Shown one piece after another: positions 34,578-42,751 of a stretch of DNA of 57,918 nt. The notes under the pieces are model-generated. The model was not told the origin of the DNA and ran no database searches. It saw only the letters and a program-made list of their open reading frames with translations. The stretch lies in contig JAJPIP010000016.1 of the NCBI GenBank assembly GCA_021324655.1, forward strand, positions 1 through 57,918. The letters are read 5' to 3'. The translations under genes were made by a program, and so were the position numbers. The first letter of the stretch is position 1; every line of letters begins with the position of its first letter. This stretch comes from Pseudomonadota bacterium (lineage in GTDB: Bacteria > Chloroflexota > UBA5177).

Positions 34578-35441
34578 ATGCAGCGCGTTGACCTCACGGA
34601 TTTTGAGCAGCTTGGAGCGCTGTACGGGCCCTTCTGGCCGCAGTCACTCGACCCGTTCCATGATCCCTGGGACAGCCTTGCCCTGTTCCTGGGCGGCTAC
34701 GCATACGAGCGTCAGGGTGCGCCCCGCATCTACTCCCAGGCGGCGGTCGATGTGATCCGGGGCCAGCAGGGGGAGGGACGAGCACTCACGGACCCCGGCC
34801 TCGGACGTTGCGTCTGGGACCAGTACGTCGAGCTCCTTGAGTTCCTTGCGCAGCTCAGGGCCAACCCACGGAACAATCCCCTGGCTACGTCGGAGGTTGC
34901 CCGGCAGATGTCGGTGGTTGAATACGCGGCAGATCTGGCGAGAGACGGAGGATCGACGCTGGCCGGACGGTCTCGAGCTGCGCTGCAATCCGGCAGTACC
35001 AGAGAGATCCACACCCAGCTGACCGGGATCAACGGGGTGGGAACGAAGATCGCGTCATTCTGGCTGCGTGATATTGCCCTGGTCTCGCGCCTGGCCGGGG
35101 ACACCGACGGCGAACTGCTGCAGCCCATTGACGTGTGGGTGCAACGGGCTGCGGAGATCAGCATCGGGGCCGCAGACGACCAGGCCGGCGCCATTGTCGA
35201 GGCCAGCCGGCGGGCGAGAGTGAATCACATGAGGGTGAACGCGGGCATGTGGTACATCGGCGCGCGCGTTGCGTTGTCGGAGTACCGCTTAGGGCAGGCG
35301 CTGAGCAACAGGAGCTTATTCTGGTCGCTGGTGGCAGATCACTTGCGAGTCCTTCAAGGCGCGGTGCGTGCCTATGAGGCGCTCAAGTCAGGTCCATCGT
35401 CTCCATGGCGCGCCGAAACACCTGCCGATCCTCGTCGGTGA
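34578..35441 (+). CDS. Helix-hairpin-helix protein, DNA-glycosylase-like
   Basis: The 287-aa protein has a helix-hairpin-helix motif at residues about 146-165 (TQLTGINGVGTKIASFWLRD) within an all-helical context, as in HhH-GPD DNA glycosylases and endonuclease III relatives. No iron-sulphur cluster cysteines are present, and the catalytic Lys/Asp cannot be placed with confidence. It may bind or cleave modified DNA. It is divergent from brxF and lies at the edge of the BREX locus. The start at ATG 34578 lacks a strong ribosome site (GGGGTAACC upstream). The last 59 bp overlap the convergent macrodomain gene. Confidence 0.6.
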   Translation: MQRVDLTDFEQLGALYGPFWPQSLDPFHDPWDSLALFLGGYAYERQGAPRIYSQAAVDVIRGQQGEGRALTDPGLGRCVWDQYVELLEFLAQLRANPRNNPLATSEVARQMSVVEYAADLARDGGSTLAGRSRAALQSGSTREIHTQLTGINGVGTKIASFWLRDIALVSRLAGDTDGELLQPIDVWVQRAAEISIGAADDQAGAIVEASRRARVNHMRVNAGMWYIGARVALSEYRLGQALSNRSLFWSLVADHLRVLQGAVRAYEALKSGPSSPWRAETPADPRR

Positions 35442-35919
35442 ACAGCACCATGGTCACCTCTTCGATGCCCGTCTCCCCCTCGAGGTAGTCCGCTATCGTC
35501 TTCAGAACCAGGGGCGCCGCCCGCTCGACCGGGTAGCCGTAGATCCCGGCGCCGAGCGAAGGGAAGGCGATGGTGCGGTCGCCGATCTCGTCGGCGACCT
35601 CCAGGCTGCGGCGGTAGGCGGAAGAGAGGAGATCGTCCTCACCGAAGGTGCCGCCGCGCCAGATGGGAGCGACGGCGTGGATGACGTGGCGTGCCGGGAG
35701 CCGGCCGGCGGTGGTGGCGACGGCATCGCCGGTGTCGCAGTGGCCGATCGCCGCACATTCGCGCGCGATGTCCGGTCCGCCGGCGCGATGAATGGCACCG
35801 CAGACCCCGCCACCCGGCACCAGAGCCGAGTTCGCGGCGTTGACGATGGCATCGGCCGGGTATCGGGTGATGTCGCCCTGCACGAGACGGATCGTGCGGC
35901 CGTTGCTGGTGCGTTCCAT
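35383..35919 (-). CDS. Macrodomain protein (ADP-ribose-binding/deacetylase type)
   Basis: The 178-aa protein is a complete macrodomain: RLVQGDITRYPADAIVNAAN, LVPGGGVCGAIHRAGG and the phosphate-binding loop AFPSLGAGIYGYP. Members hydrolyse O-acetyl-ADP-ribose or remove ADP-ribose from proteins, and some occur in defence and toxin contexts. ATG 35919 is preferred over GTG 35931. It converges on and overlaps the HhH gene by 59 bp. Confidence 0.9.
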   Translation of the reverse strand: MERTSNGRTIRLVQGDITRYPADAIVNAANSALVPGGGVCGAIHRAGGPDIARECAAIGHCDTGDAVATTAGRLPARHVIHAVAPIWRGGTFGEDDLLSSAYRRSLEVADEIGDRTIAFPSLGAGIYGYPVERAAPLVLKTIADYLEGETGIEEVTMVLFTDEDRQVFRRAMETMDLT

Positions 35920-35969
35920 GGGCTCTCTCACACAGTACGGTAGATGTGAGACGAAGGGTCGTCAGGTAG

Positions 35970-36227
35970 TTGCACCAACGGCGTGATCGTTCCGATCAGC
36001 TGGTTGTCACCAGCGAGACTCTCGACGTACTGGTGCGCCCGCTTGTCGAGGCTGCCAATCCGCACCAAATTATTTTCTTCGGATCCTACCCCGCGGGGAC
36101 CCTCACCGGCGCCGCCGATCAGGACGACAACCTGATCTGGTTCACCGAACAGTGCCCGAGTCATGCTCTCAGGCTGAAGACGTACCGGCAGGACACAGAT
36201 CCGGATCTCGGCTATGCTCTTGTTTGA
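35970..36227 (+). pseudogene. Decayed MNT-type nucleotidyltransferase remnant
   Basis: The 85-codon frame shows TLDVLVRPLVEAANPHQIIFFGSYPAGTLT followed by ADQDDNLIWF, a degraded version of the minimal nucleotidyltransferase pattern (IILFGSYARG then DSDLDLLV). The second metal-binding aspartate pair is displaced, the domain ends early and no good start codon exists (TTG). MNT proteins are antitoxins of HEPN toxins, which is notable beside a BREX locus that contains a HEPN-like protein. Confidence 0.4.
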
Positions 36228-36268
36228 GGCCCGTATCAGTCGAGGCGCACCACCGGCAGGAGGCAGAT

Positions 36269-36751
36269 GTGGAGCAGCAGATCGTCGTCTGCGTGGCATC
36301 GATGCCGGAAACGGACGCGAGGGCAGACGACATCGCCGCCCGTCTCCGGACCGCAGACATCGAGGTGCGACGATACCAGGCGCGAGCCTACGGGAGCCAG
36401 GACGAGCAGCAGGCGGCTTATCATGCCGCTCTGGACAGAGCCAACCGGTTCATCCTCGTCATATCCGGTGGCTGGGCATCCTGGTTCGATCTCGACGCCT
36501 ACACTCGATTTATCAAAGAGCCCTTTGGCCATCCGTACTGTCAGATCGAAGACATGCTGGACGACACGCTTCCGAGTACACCGGGGAATGAGCACGTTCT
36601 GATGGTGCTGGATGGAGCGCGGGCCGATCAGTGGCTGGGATATGCGCCGTACAACAAGGACGTCCTCGAGAACGTTATGGTGACCATCGGACCAGAGGGA
36701 CTCGACGGGGTCATGCCGGCTATCTGGAACCTCATGGAGACAGACGACTAG
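36269..36751 (+). CDS. Hypothetical protein with TIR-like alpha/beta pattern
   Basis: This 160-aa protein starts at GTG 36269, with AGGAGG five nt upstream. The sequence alternates strands and helices (IVVCVASMPETDARADDIAARL, IEVRRYQ, AALDRANRFILVISGGWASWFDLDAYTRF), resembling a TIR or related flavodoxin-like fold in which the fourth strand ends FILVIS. The catalytic Glu expected of NAD-cleaving TIR domains is not evident. I do not recognise a specific family. Its neighbours, a macrodomain and an EVE protein, suit a defence or NAD-related setting. Confidence 0.5.
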   Translation: MEQQIVVCVASMPETDARADDIAARLRTADIEVRRYQARAYGSQDEQQAAYHAALDRANRFILVISGGWASWFDLDAYTRFIKEPFGHPYCQIEDMLDDTLPSTPGNEHVLMVLDGARADQWLGYAPYNKDVLENVMVTIGPEGLDGVMPAIWNLMETDD

Positions 36752-36972
36752 ACACGCTCGCCACTGCATGCTGTTCCGGCGGCACGGAGAGCAGCTCTGA
36801 TAAGGGGCTGCGGAGCCAGTGGGGCACCAAGGGCTCTATCGCGCTGCTCACGGAGATCGGCTGATGTGGCCTAACGAGATGTATCGGGCACCTATCTGCT
36901 CCTTGGACAGGGTTCGCCCGCTCCCACTCTCTGCTACCCTGAGGCGCATTTCTGCCATGTGAGGTACCAGCT

Positions 36973-37428
36973 ATGTCCGACACCCCAACCTATTGGATGA
37001 TCGTCACCTCGCCTCAGAACTTCGCCAGGACACGTGAATTGGGCTTCACCCTTCAGGGCATCAAGAGCCGGCACGGCAAGAAGGCGGCGAAGATGCAGGC
37101 GGGAGATCGGCTTCTCTGGTATCTCACCGGCATCCAGTCGTTTGCCGGCACGGCCACCATTACCGGCCCGGCCTACGAGGATCACACCATCGTCTGGACG
37201 TCGAAGCCCGGCGAGGATTATCCCTGGCGTTTCCCGATCAGGGCGGACACGATCCTCGATGCCGACTCCGCGGTGAAGGCCGCCGATCTCCTGCCGGGGC
37301 TGGGATTCGTGAAGAAGTGGCCGATCGAGCACTGGCATCTGGCCTTCCAGGGGAACGTGCACACCCTGCCGGCGGCCGACTTCGATTTCATCGAGCGATC
37401 CCTCCAGACGGCACGCGCCGCCGCCTGA
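36973..37428 (+). CDS. EVE-domain protein
   Basis: The 151-aa protein consists of one EVE domain: TPTYWMIVTSPQNFARTRELGF at the start, then KMQAGDRLLWYLTGIQSFAGTATITG and FIRADT-like FPIRADTILD. EVE domains share the PUA/YTH fold and are thought to recognise modified bases in DNA or RNA; they are frequent in defence islands, often fused to or beside restriction enzymes. It lies downstream of BREX and just before the frameshifted hydrolase gene. Confidence 0.85.
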   Translation: MSDTPTYWMIVTSPQNFARTRELGFTLQGIKSRHGKKAAKMQAGDRLLWYLTGIQSFAGTATITGPAYEDHTIVWTSKPGEDYPWRFPIRADTILDADSAVKAADLLPGLGFVKKWPIEHWHLAFQGNVHTLPAADFDFIERSLQTARAAA

Positions 37429-37438
37429 TCTCATCGCT

Positions 37439-38607
37439 GTGGCGGGCATCACCTGTCTCGTCACCATTCACGGTATCGGCTTTCAGCACGCGCCGGAGGC
37501 CGGGAGGCTGGGATACGCCGATGGCCTGCAGGTGCGCCTCGGGCTGCATCTGGCCGGCCTCCTCGGCGGCGATCCCGTCGCCGAGTTCGGCCGCCCCGCC
37601 GGCACCGGAGCCATCTACGTCCACAGCGATTGGCCGCCGGGCAGCGGCAAAACGGCGGAAGGACTGCTGCGGATCGGCCACTGGCAGGCGGGCGATCTCA
37701 GCCACCGGCGGATCGATACCAGCGGCGCGCCGCTGACGGACGGCAGGCATCCCATCGCCCACGTCGCGCTGGTGTATGCCGGGCTGGAAGAGCAGCAACC
37801 TCATCCCGGCGCTACCTTGAGACGCTCGCCAAGGCGGTTGTCTCCGCGCGCCACTACACGACGGTGTCCGGAGTACTTCGGTCCGCGGGCGCCGATCTCT
37901 GGGCGATTGCGCGGCACCGGCCGCTCACCGGCGTGCGGCTCACGCCGAGCCTGCAGGTCCGGCCGCGCATCACCGGCACCAATCCGACGTCGGCCGCCGC
38001 GCCGCAGCCCAGCGGCCCGCTCGCCATCATCCGGCAGCTTGACGATGACGTGACGACCTACGTCGCGCGCAACGATCTGCGGGAGCGGGTGCGCGGGTTC
38101 GTCCACGAGGCGATTCTGCGCCTCGCCTGCCGTGATGATGTGTCCCACCTGGTGGTCAACGCCCACAGCCAGGGAACCGTCCTCGCCTACGACGTGCTGC
38201 GCGAAATGCCGCCCTTCGCTGCCGCCAAAGTGCAGCATCTCGTCACGGCCGGGAGTCCGCTGCGCAAGTACGTCGACCTCTTCTACTGGGGTACCGATGC
38301 GTCCGGCATCAACACCACGCCGTGGTCCAATTTCTGGGACGCCACCGATCCCGTCGCCGATCCACTCGAGCCGCCGCGCAGCTGGCGCCTCGGCGACCCG
38401 GTTCCGCCGTCCAGCGGTGTGTCGCAGCTCTATACGGCGACTGACCCCGACACCGGACACACTCTGCCTGTCCCCCTGCGTGACACTGAAGTGAGCAACG
38501 CCGCCCATGGCGCGGGAGGAGGGCTGCCGGCGCACAATTACTGGGACAACGATGCGGAGTTTGTGCGGCCGCTGGCGGATATTCTGCGGGGTGTGACGGC
38601 CGGGTAA
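37439..38607 (+). pseudogene. Alpha/beta-hydrolase-like protein, frameshifted
   Basis: The N-terminal part (ITCLVTIHGIGFQ to HVALVYAGLEEQ) is in one frame. The rest (RRYLETLAKAVVS onward, with nucleophile motif VVNAHSQGTVLAYD and a late His in NAAHG) is in another. The shift lies around 37785-37810 and equals one missing or two extra bases. Both halves keep good codon use, so the gene may be intact with a sequence error. An intact product of about 390 aa would be a serine hydrolase; the substrate is unknown. It starts with GTG 10 bp after the EVE gene. Confidence 0.7.
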
Positions 38608-38659
38608 GGGTCTGTCCATCAAGCGATTGCATTCGTGACCGTCCGGTGTGGCGATTGGT

Positions 38660-38984
38660 GTAGGGCGGTACCGCGCGTCGCGCCGTGTCCCGCCGCCCTC
38701 GTCCTCGGGTACGAGACCGGCGGGAGTTGCCGGCCGGTTGGGGATGCGGGACGGCGACCAAGATCGACACTTTGGTACGAGGGAGTGACATGAGGACAGA
38801 GGCGTCACGCTACAGGTTGTGGTGGCATCGCACGTTGCGGTAGATGAGGTGTAGCGCGGTATCTCTGTCTCCGTGCCGGTCACTCGTCCCAATGGGCTCG
38901 GACGGGTGGACAGTGCAGAATCAACAGGGCGGATGACGGAGGCGGCGGGACACGGCGTCGCTACGCTTCGCGGTCCCGCCCTAC
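38660..38984. repeat. Inverted-repeat element of about 325 bp
   Basis: The left arm 38660-38697 (GTAGGGCGGTACCGCG onward to GTGTCCCGCCGCC) is repeated inverted at 38941-38984 (GGCGGCGGGACACGGCG to CCCGCCCTAC) with a few mismatches and one small insertion. There is no open frame with protein-like sequence between. It occupies most of the gene-free stretch 38608-39048; the remainder shows nothing recognisable. Confidence 0.6.
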
Positions 38985-39048
38985 GGTTGGGCCGAGGCCC
39001 TGCCCCCTGCCGGTCGGGTTGAGGTGGTGGGCGAGAGGCGCACGTCGC

Positions 39049-39627
39049 CTACGCGAAGAGCGCGCCTTCCCATTGCAGCAGCCGGCGCTTGGCGTCGGGG
39101 CCACCGAGGCTGTACTGACCGATCGTCCCGTCGGCCCGGACAACTCGGTGGCAGGGGATGAGCAGCGGAATGGGGTTGTGGGCCAGCGCCGTGCCGACGG
39201 CGCGCGAGGCGCCGGGACGCCCCATCTCGCGAGCGATCCAGTTGTAGGGGCGAACCTGCCCCCGCGGGATGCGGAGCGCGGTGTGGAGCACCTCGCGCTC
39301 GAAGGGCGTCACCCGATCCAGGTCAAAGGGGACCGTGCTCTCCTGGCCTGCCAGGTGCGCGCGCACCGCCGCTTGCAGCGCGGCGTCCTCGGCCGGCAGG
39401 GCGCGGCGGCCCGTCTCCGCGCGGTAGCGCGTCTCAAACTCCTCCGGCGAGGCCGCGAGGGAGACGCGCGTCACGCCGCGCTGGTTGTACGCGACATAGA
39501 CAGTCCCCAGTGGAGACTCGAGGGGAAAATACGCGTCAGCCGGTAGCACCCGTCGCATCACCGCGGGCAGCAGGTCCGCCGGCGCCGTCACCTGGCGCAT
39601 CTCCGCCAGCATCTCTTCAATCGTCAT
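39049..39627 (-). CDS. ogt: Methylated-DNA-protein-cysteine methyltransferase
   Basis: The 192-aa protein has the acceptor motif LIPCHRVVRADG, the HhH-like helix SRAVGTALAHNPIPLL, and the usual N-terminal beta domain (FPLESPLGTVYVAY). It repairs O6-alkylguanine by irreversible transfer of the alkyl group to the cysteine. The first 30 residues (MTIEEMLAEMRQVTAPADLL) are extra relative to minimal Ogt. ATG 39627 overlaps the stop of the ECF sigma factor gene (ATGA), so the two are coupled. Confidence 0.93.
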   Translation of the reverse strand: MTIEEMLAEMRQVTAPADLLPAVMRRVLPADAYFPLESPLGTVYVAYNQRGVTRVSLAASPEEFETRYRAETGRRALPAEDAALQAAVRAHLAGQESTVPFDLDRVTPFEREVLHTALRIPRGQVRPYNWIAREMGRPGASRAVGTALAHNPIPLLIPCHRVVRADGTIGQYSLGGPDAKRRLLQWEGALFA

Positions 39628-40172
39628 GCCGTCACCTCTTCCGTCATCAATTCGCGCAGGGTGCGCAATCCGCGGTGCACGTGCGATCGCGCCGTCCCTT
39701 CCGGGATCCCCAGGACACCCGCGATCTCTCCGTAGCTCAATTCCTCCACGTACCGCAGCACCACCGCGGCACGCGGGACCTCCGGCAGGAGCGTTAGCGC
39801 CTGTTGGAGATCCCGTACCCGCTCCGCTCTCACCGCCAGCATCCCCGGATCCGGGGTCCCGGCGGCATGTTCCCCCAGTTCCTCCCCTGGAGGTGTCCGC
39901 CGGCGCAGCCGGTTGCGCGCCACGTTCAGGGTGATGCGATAGAGCCAGGCGCGCAGCGAGAGAGCCCGGATGCGGTCCGGCATATACCCCTGTAGCGCGC
40001 GATAACAGCGGACAAAGGCATCCTGCGCGATCTCCTCGGCGTCTGACGGTGATCCGCTGACGCGCAGCGCGAAGCGGTAGAGACGGTCTTGCCAGGAGAT
40101 CACGAGGTGCTCGAAATTGCCGTCCAGATCGGCGGCCAGGGCATCGCAGAGGGCGCGATCGTCGGTGTTCAT
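39624..40172 (-). CDS. ECF-type RNA polymerase sigma factor
   Basis: The 182-aa protein has sigma region 2 (DRLYRFALRVSGSPSDAEEIAQDAFVRCYRAL, split here by wording: DAEEIAQDAFVR is the core) and region 4 (LPEVPRAAVVLRYVEELSYGEIAGVLGI, whose helix-turn-helix is YGEIAGVLGI). There is no adjacent anti-sigma gene; instead ogt follows with an ATGA overlap. Such a pairing suggests control of an alkylation or stress response, though this is inferred from order alone. Upstream lies a MITE-like element. Confidence 0.9.
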   Translation of the reverse strand: MNTDDRALCDALAADLDGNFEHLVISWQDRLYRFALRVSGSPSDAEEIAQDAFVRCYRALQGYMPDRIRALSLRAWLYRITLNVARNRLRRRTPPGEELGEHAAGTPDPGMLAVRAERVRDLQQALTLLPEVPRAAVVLRYVEELSYGEIAGVLGIPEGTARSHVHRGLRTLRELMTEEVTA

Positions 40173-40209
40173 ATCTTTATCAACACGGTTGTGGTGAGAT
40201 TTGTTGCAC

Positions 40210-40362
40210 GGGCCGGCCCTTCGGGCTCGTGCATTATGCCGTGGTGGTCGCCCCGCGTGGCGACCAGCCCGGTGTGGTCGACGCCTGCGTCAGGCCGGCC
40301 GGCACTCGGGCCGGCCACGACGACCCGGCGATGCCGATCATGCACGAGCCCTGGGCCGGCCC
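40210..40362. repeat. MITE-like element family 2, copy 1 (153 bp)
   Basis: Its 12-bp inverted ends GGGCTCGTGCAT (40223-40234) and ATGCACGAGCCC (40340-40351) are flanked by a further inverted GGGCCGGCCC on each side (40210-40219 and 40353-40362). The interior contains palindromes (TCGCCCCGCGTGGCGA and GGCCGGCACTCGGGCCGGCC) and is nearly identical to the inverse of 42833-42961. Confidence 0.75.
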
Positions 40363-40372
40363 TCGCCCTCGC

Positions 40373-40400
40373 TTGACTTTTCTTTGTTCAGTGTTATGGT
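40373..40400 (+). promoter_or_regulatory. Sigma-70-type promoter of the response regulator gene
   Basis: TTGACT (40373-40378) and TATGGT (40395-40400) are 16 bp apart, giving a start near 40407 and a leader of about 22 nt before the ATG at 40429. It begins 11 bp after the MITE-like element. Confidence 0.65.
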
Positions 40401-40428
40401 GACTTTGAGTCCCGAGACGGAGAGGACG

Positions 40429-40824
40429 ATGCGCATCACCTGCCTCGATGACGATAGTGGCTTCCTCGATCTGTTGCGCTGGGCCGCCGAGGAGCGCGGA
40501 TGGCAGGTATCCGTGCACGACGAAGCCGTCAGCGCGCTGCAAGAGATTCCGCGCCTGCGGCCTGATGTCATCATGCTCGATCTGCGTCTTGGCCCCGGTC
40601 TCTCGGGCTGGGACGTCATCGCCCTGCTGGAGCGTGACGCTCGCACCGTCGGGATGCCGATCATCGTCTGCTCGGCGGCCATTGATGATCTGCAGCGTGG
40701 CCAGGCGGACCTGGAACGGCGTGGCATCCGGTTCCTGCCGAAACCGTTCGATATCGACGACCTCTACCGTATTGTCGAGGAGGTTGCCGCCGCTGCCACG
40801 CCGAGGAGCGTGGCCGGCGCCTAG
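40429..40824 (+). CDS. Stand-alone response regulator receiver protein
   Basis: The 131-aa protein is a single receiver domain. It has the acidic pocket CLDDDSG (residues 6-11), phosphoacceptor Asp51 in VIMLDLRLG, a switch Ser in IVCSAAI and Lys in FLPKPFD. There is no output domain and no kinase gene alongside, so it probably receives phosphate from a distant kinase and acts by protein contact. ATG 40429 follows a GGAGAGG site. The longer frame upstream crosses the repeat and promoter and is rejected. Confidence 0.88.
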   Translation: MRITCLDDDSGFLDLLRWAAEERGWQVSVHDEAVSALQEIPRLRPDVIMLDLRLGPGLSGWDVIALLERDARTVGMPIIVCSAAIDDLQRGQADLERRGIRFLPKPFDIDDLYRIVEEVAAAATPRSVAGA

Positions 40825-40831
40825 GCGGTTC

Positions 40832-41068
40832 CTAGCTGGGGCATTGACCGGCCGGGATCGGGATGCTGAGCTCGGTGCTGGCCGTCCAGTTCGTGACCTG
40901 AATCTCGATGCCGCGGTCGATATTCTTGCAGTTCAGGCTGTAGCCGTCGGCCACCAGCCCAACACCGACACCGCAGGCAAGGACGGGAGCAGCGATGATC
41001 AGCAACGCCATGACCCAGCGGCGCATCCCCATGCCTCGGGGCCGGAGAGTGACGGGCTGTTGGTTCAT
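40832..41068 (-). CDS. Small membrane or secreted hypothetical protein
   Basis: The 78-aa protein has a basic N-terminus, one hydrophobic segment (about residues 16-37, WVMALLIIAAPVLACGVGVGL) and a polar C-terminal part with two further cysteines (LNCKN and GQCPS), possibly disulfide-linked outside the cell. I do not recognise the family. The start at ATG 41068 is set by the promoter at 41075-41103, whose -10 box ends 6 nt before it. The longer frame from 41098 would start inside that promoter. Confidence 0.5.
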   Translation of the reverse strand: MNQQPVTLRPRGMGMRRWVMALLIIAAPVLACGVGVGLVADGYSLNCKNIDRGIEIQVTNWTASTELSIPIPAGQCPS

Positions 41069-41074
41069 AGGGGA

Positions 41075-41103
41075 AGTGTATGCCCTGAACCGCGTCATAT
41101 CAA
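41075..41103 (-). promoter_or_regulatory. Promoter giving a leaderless transcript
   Basis: On the minus strand TTGATA (41103-41098) and TACACT (41080-41075) are 17 bp apart. Initiation about 7 nt downstream coincides with the ATG at 41068, so the mRNA probably has no leader. Confidence 0.6.
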
Positions 41104-41155
41104 GAGGGAATTTCGGCTTCTCTGCGACCGTGACAATCGGCCCTTGCCCGCCGGG

Positions 41156-41509
41156 TCAGGGCAAATCGCCGAGATACTCCGCGAGGACCTGGGCGTTGTT
41201 GTGCTCCGGATCGCGGGCGGCGAAGAGGAGCGTCAGGGTGGAGTTGACGGCGCCCTGTGCCAGGGCCCGGAGATGCTCCGGCGGCTGCGCCGCCAGCTGG
41301 GCACGGTAGGCGTCGCGAAACGCGGCCCAGCGCTCGGGACGGTGTCCGAAGTCACGGATCACGTCCGGCGTCGGGGCCAGATCGCGTTCCCAGGCATCGA
41401 GGGCGGCCGCCTCGCGACTGAGACCGCGAGGCCAGTAGCGATCGACCAGCACGCGGCGGCCGTCGTTCGGCGACGGATCGTCGTAGACGCGCTTCACACG
41501 GATGGTCAC
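41156..41509 (-). CDS. DUF488 family protein
   Basis: The 117-aa protein matches DUF488 (YeaO type): IRVKRVYDDPSPNDGRRVLVDRYWPRGL, a central LAPTPDVIRDFGHRPERWAAFRDAY, and C-terminal LTLLFAARDPEHNNAQVLAEYL. The function is unknown; the family is small and cytosolic. GTG 41509 is chosen because similarity begins there and a TACACT -10 box (41520-41515) lies 5 nt upstream, implying a leaderless transcript. Confidence 0.85.
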   Translation of the reverse strand: MTIRVKRVYDDPSPNDGRRVLVDRYWPRGLSREAAALDAWERDLAPTPDVIRDFGHRPERWAAFRDAYRAQLAAQPPEHLRALAQGAVNSTLTLLFAARDPEHNNAQVLAEYLGDLP

Positions 41510-41514
41510 GAGAT

Positions 41515-41520
41515 AGTGTA
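41515..41520 (-). promoter_or_regulatory. -10 box for a leaderless DUF488 transcript
   Basis: TACACT on the minus strand ends 5 nt before the GTG start at 41509. The -35 region is not convincing. Confidence 0.4.
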
Positions 41521-41579
41521 GGCACCAGGTAGACTCGGATCGGACGCAAAGTGAATTTCGGACGAGGATCGGAGGGGAG

Positions 41580-42005
41580 ATGAAGTTTTCCTTTGCGGTG
41601 GACGAAGGCGCGCTCGTCAATCTGCCGGACGTCACGAGCCGCAACATCGATGTGGATGTGACATCGGATCAGCTCGTGGTGCACTTCGGGCCCGAGTTCA
41701 ATGCTTCCATCGATCGGACGCGCGTCGCTTCGGCGGAGGACATGGCGGACCCGCGCCCTCGGGTCTACTTCCCCATGGGCATCTCGGCCGCCGTCGAGCA
41801 GTTGGGGCGCGACACCATCTGTGTTGTCACCTCGTACCAGGGCCTGGTCCGGATCAACTTCGACCGCGCCGTGAACGGCACAACCGTTGCGCCGAATTAC
41901 TCAGGCAAGGCCTCGACCGAGGCAGGAGTCGACGTGCAGTTCGGCACCCTGATTCTGAGTCTGGAGAAGCCGGCCGAGTTCATCCGCGCCCTGCGCGGAT
42001 CCTAG
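41580..42005 (+). CDS. Hypothetical protein, beta-rich
   Basis: This 141-aa protein is not recognised. It is mainly beta strand by eye (IDVDVTSDQLVVHFG, DTICVVTSYQGLVRINFD, VDVQFGTLILSLEKP), with no signal peptide or membrane segment. The ATG at 41580 has GGAGGGGAG just upstream, a strong site. It is flanked by genes on the opposite strand and appears to be transcribed alone. Confidence 0.65.
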   Translation: MKFSFAVDEGALVNLPDVTSRNIDVDVTSDQLVVHFGPEFNASIDRTRVASAEDMADPRPRVYFPMGISAAVEQLGRDTICVVTSYQGLVRINFDRAVNGTTVAPNYSGKASTEAGVDVQFGTLILSLEKPAEFIRALRGS

Positions 42006-42133
42006 CTGCGCTCGGCCGCACGGGAAGCATGCCGTCCCATCCCGCCCCGGCCCACCGACAGACGAACCGCACGGATCGGTCATGTCGGGAGGCGTCTCGA
42101 CGGAGATGGACGCGGGAACCGATCTGCTAGGTG

Positions 42134-42751
42134 CTAGGCACCTGCCGGCGCTCTCTCCGCTGCCTCTTGCCGCAACGGGGTCAGAGCCTCCGTCAGCTTG
42201 TACAGCTCGGCGAGCATGGCGTCGGCGGCTTGTTCCAGGATCTCGTTCGGCTCGAACCGGCCGTCTTTGATTAACTGCTGGACGAAGGGAATCTGCACCG
42301 CTTCGACCACCGGATACATCTTGAGGGTCGTCACCACCTGCTTCAGCATCTGAACGGCGCGCGTTCCGGCCGAAATGCCGCCGTAGCTCACGAAGCCCAC
42401 CGGCTTGTACTGCCATTCGTGATGGAGATAGTCGATCGCGTTCTTGATGGGAGCGTTGAAGCCGTAGTTGTACTCGGGCATGACGAAGACGAAGGCATCC
42501 GCCGCCTCCACCATCCGGCTCCAGGCCCTGGTGTGCTCGTGTATGTATTGCCGGAAGCGGGGATGCTTGGGCTCATCCATAAAAGGAAGGTTGAGCGCGG
42601 CGAGATCGACGACCTCGAGGTCGAAGTCACCTTCCTCCCGGGCTCGCCGTTCAAACCAGTCGGCCACCACGCCGCCGACGCGCCCCGGCCGCGTGCTGGC
42701 AATCACAATCATCAGTTTCGGTTTCCGCGTCGAGCGGGTCTCAATCTCCAC
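42134..42751 (-). CDS. NADPH-dependent FMN reductase-like flavoprotein
   Basis: The 205-aa protein has a flavodoxin-like fold with the FMN-phosphate loop MIVIASTRPGRVGG, the family motif MPEYNYGFNAPIKNAIDYL, and FVSYGGISAGTRA. Members reduce FMN, quinones, azo dyes or chromate with NAD(P)H. The start is GTG 42751. The gene lies just before a MITE-like element and is probably a single transcription unit. Confidence 0.9.
   Translation of the reverse strand: MEIETRSTRKPKLMIVIASTRPGRVGGVVADWFERRAREEGDFDLEVVDLAALNLPFMDEPKHPRFRQYIHEHTRAWSRMVEAADAFVFVMPEYNYGFNAPIKNAIDYLHHEWQYKPVGFVSYGGISAGTRAVQMLKQVVTTLKMYPVVEAVQIPFVQQLIKDGRFEPNEILEQAADAMLAELYKLTEALTPLRQEAAERAPAGA

Noticed and set aside
35928-36299. 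123-codon minus-strand frame opposite the nucleotidyltransferase remnant
   Set aside because: It has no ribosome site or domain, and the plus strand shows the recognisable GSYPAG pattern.
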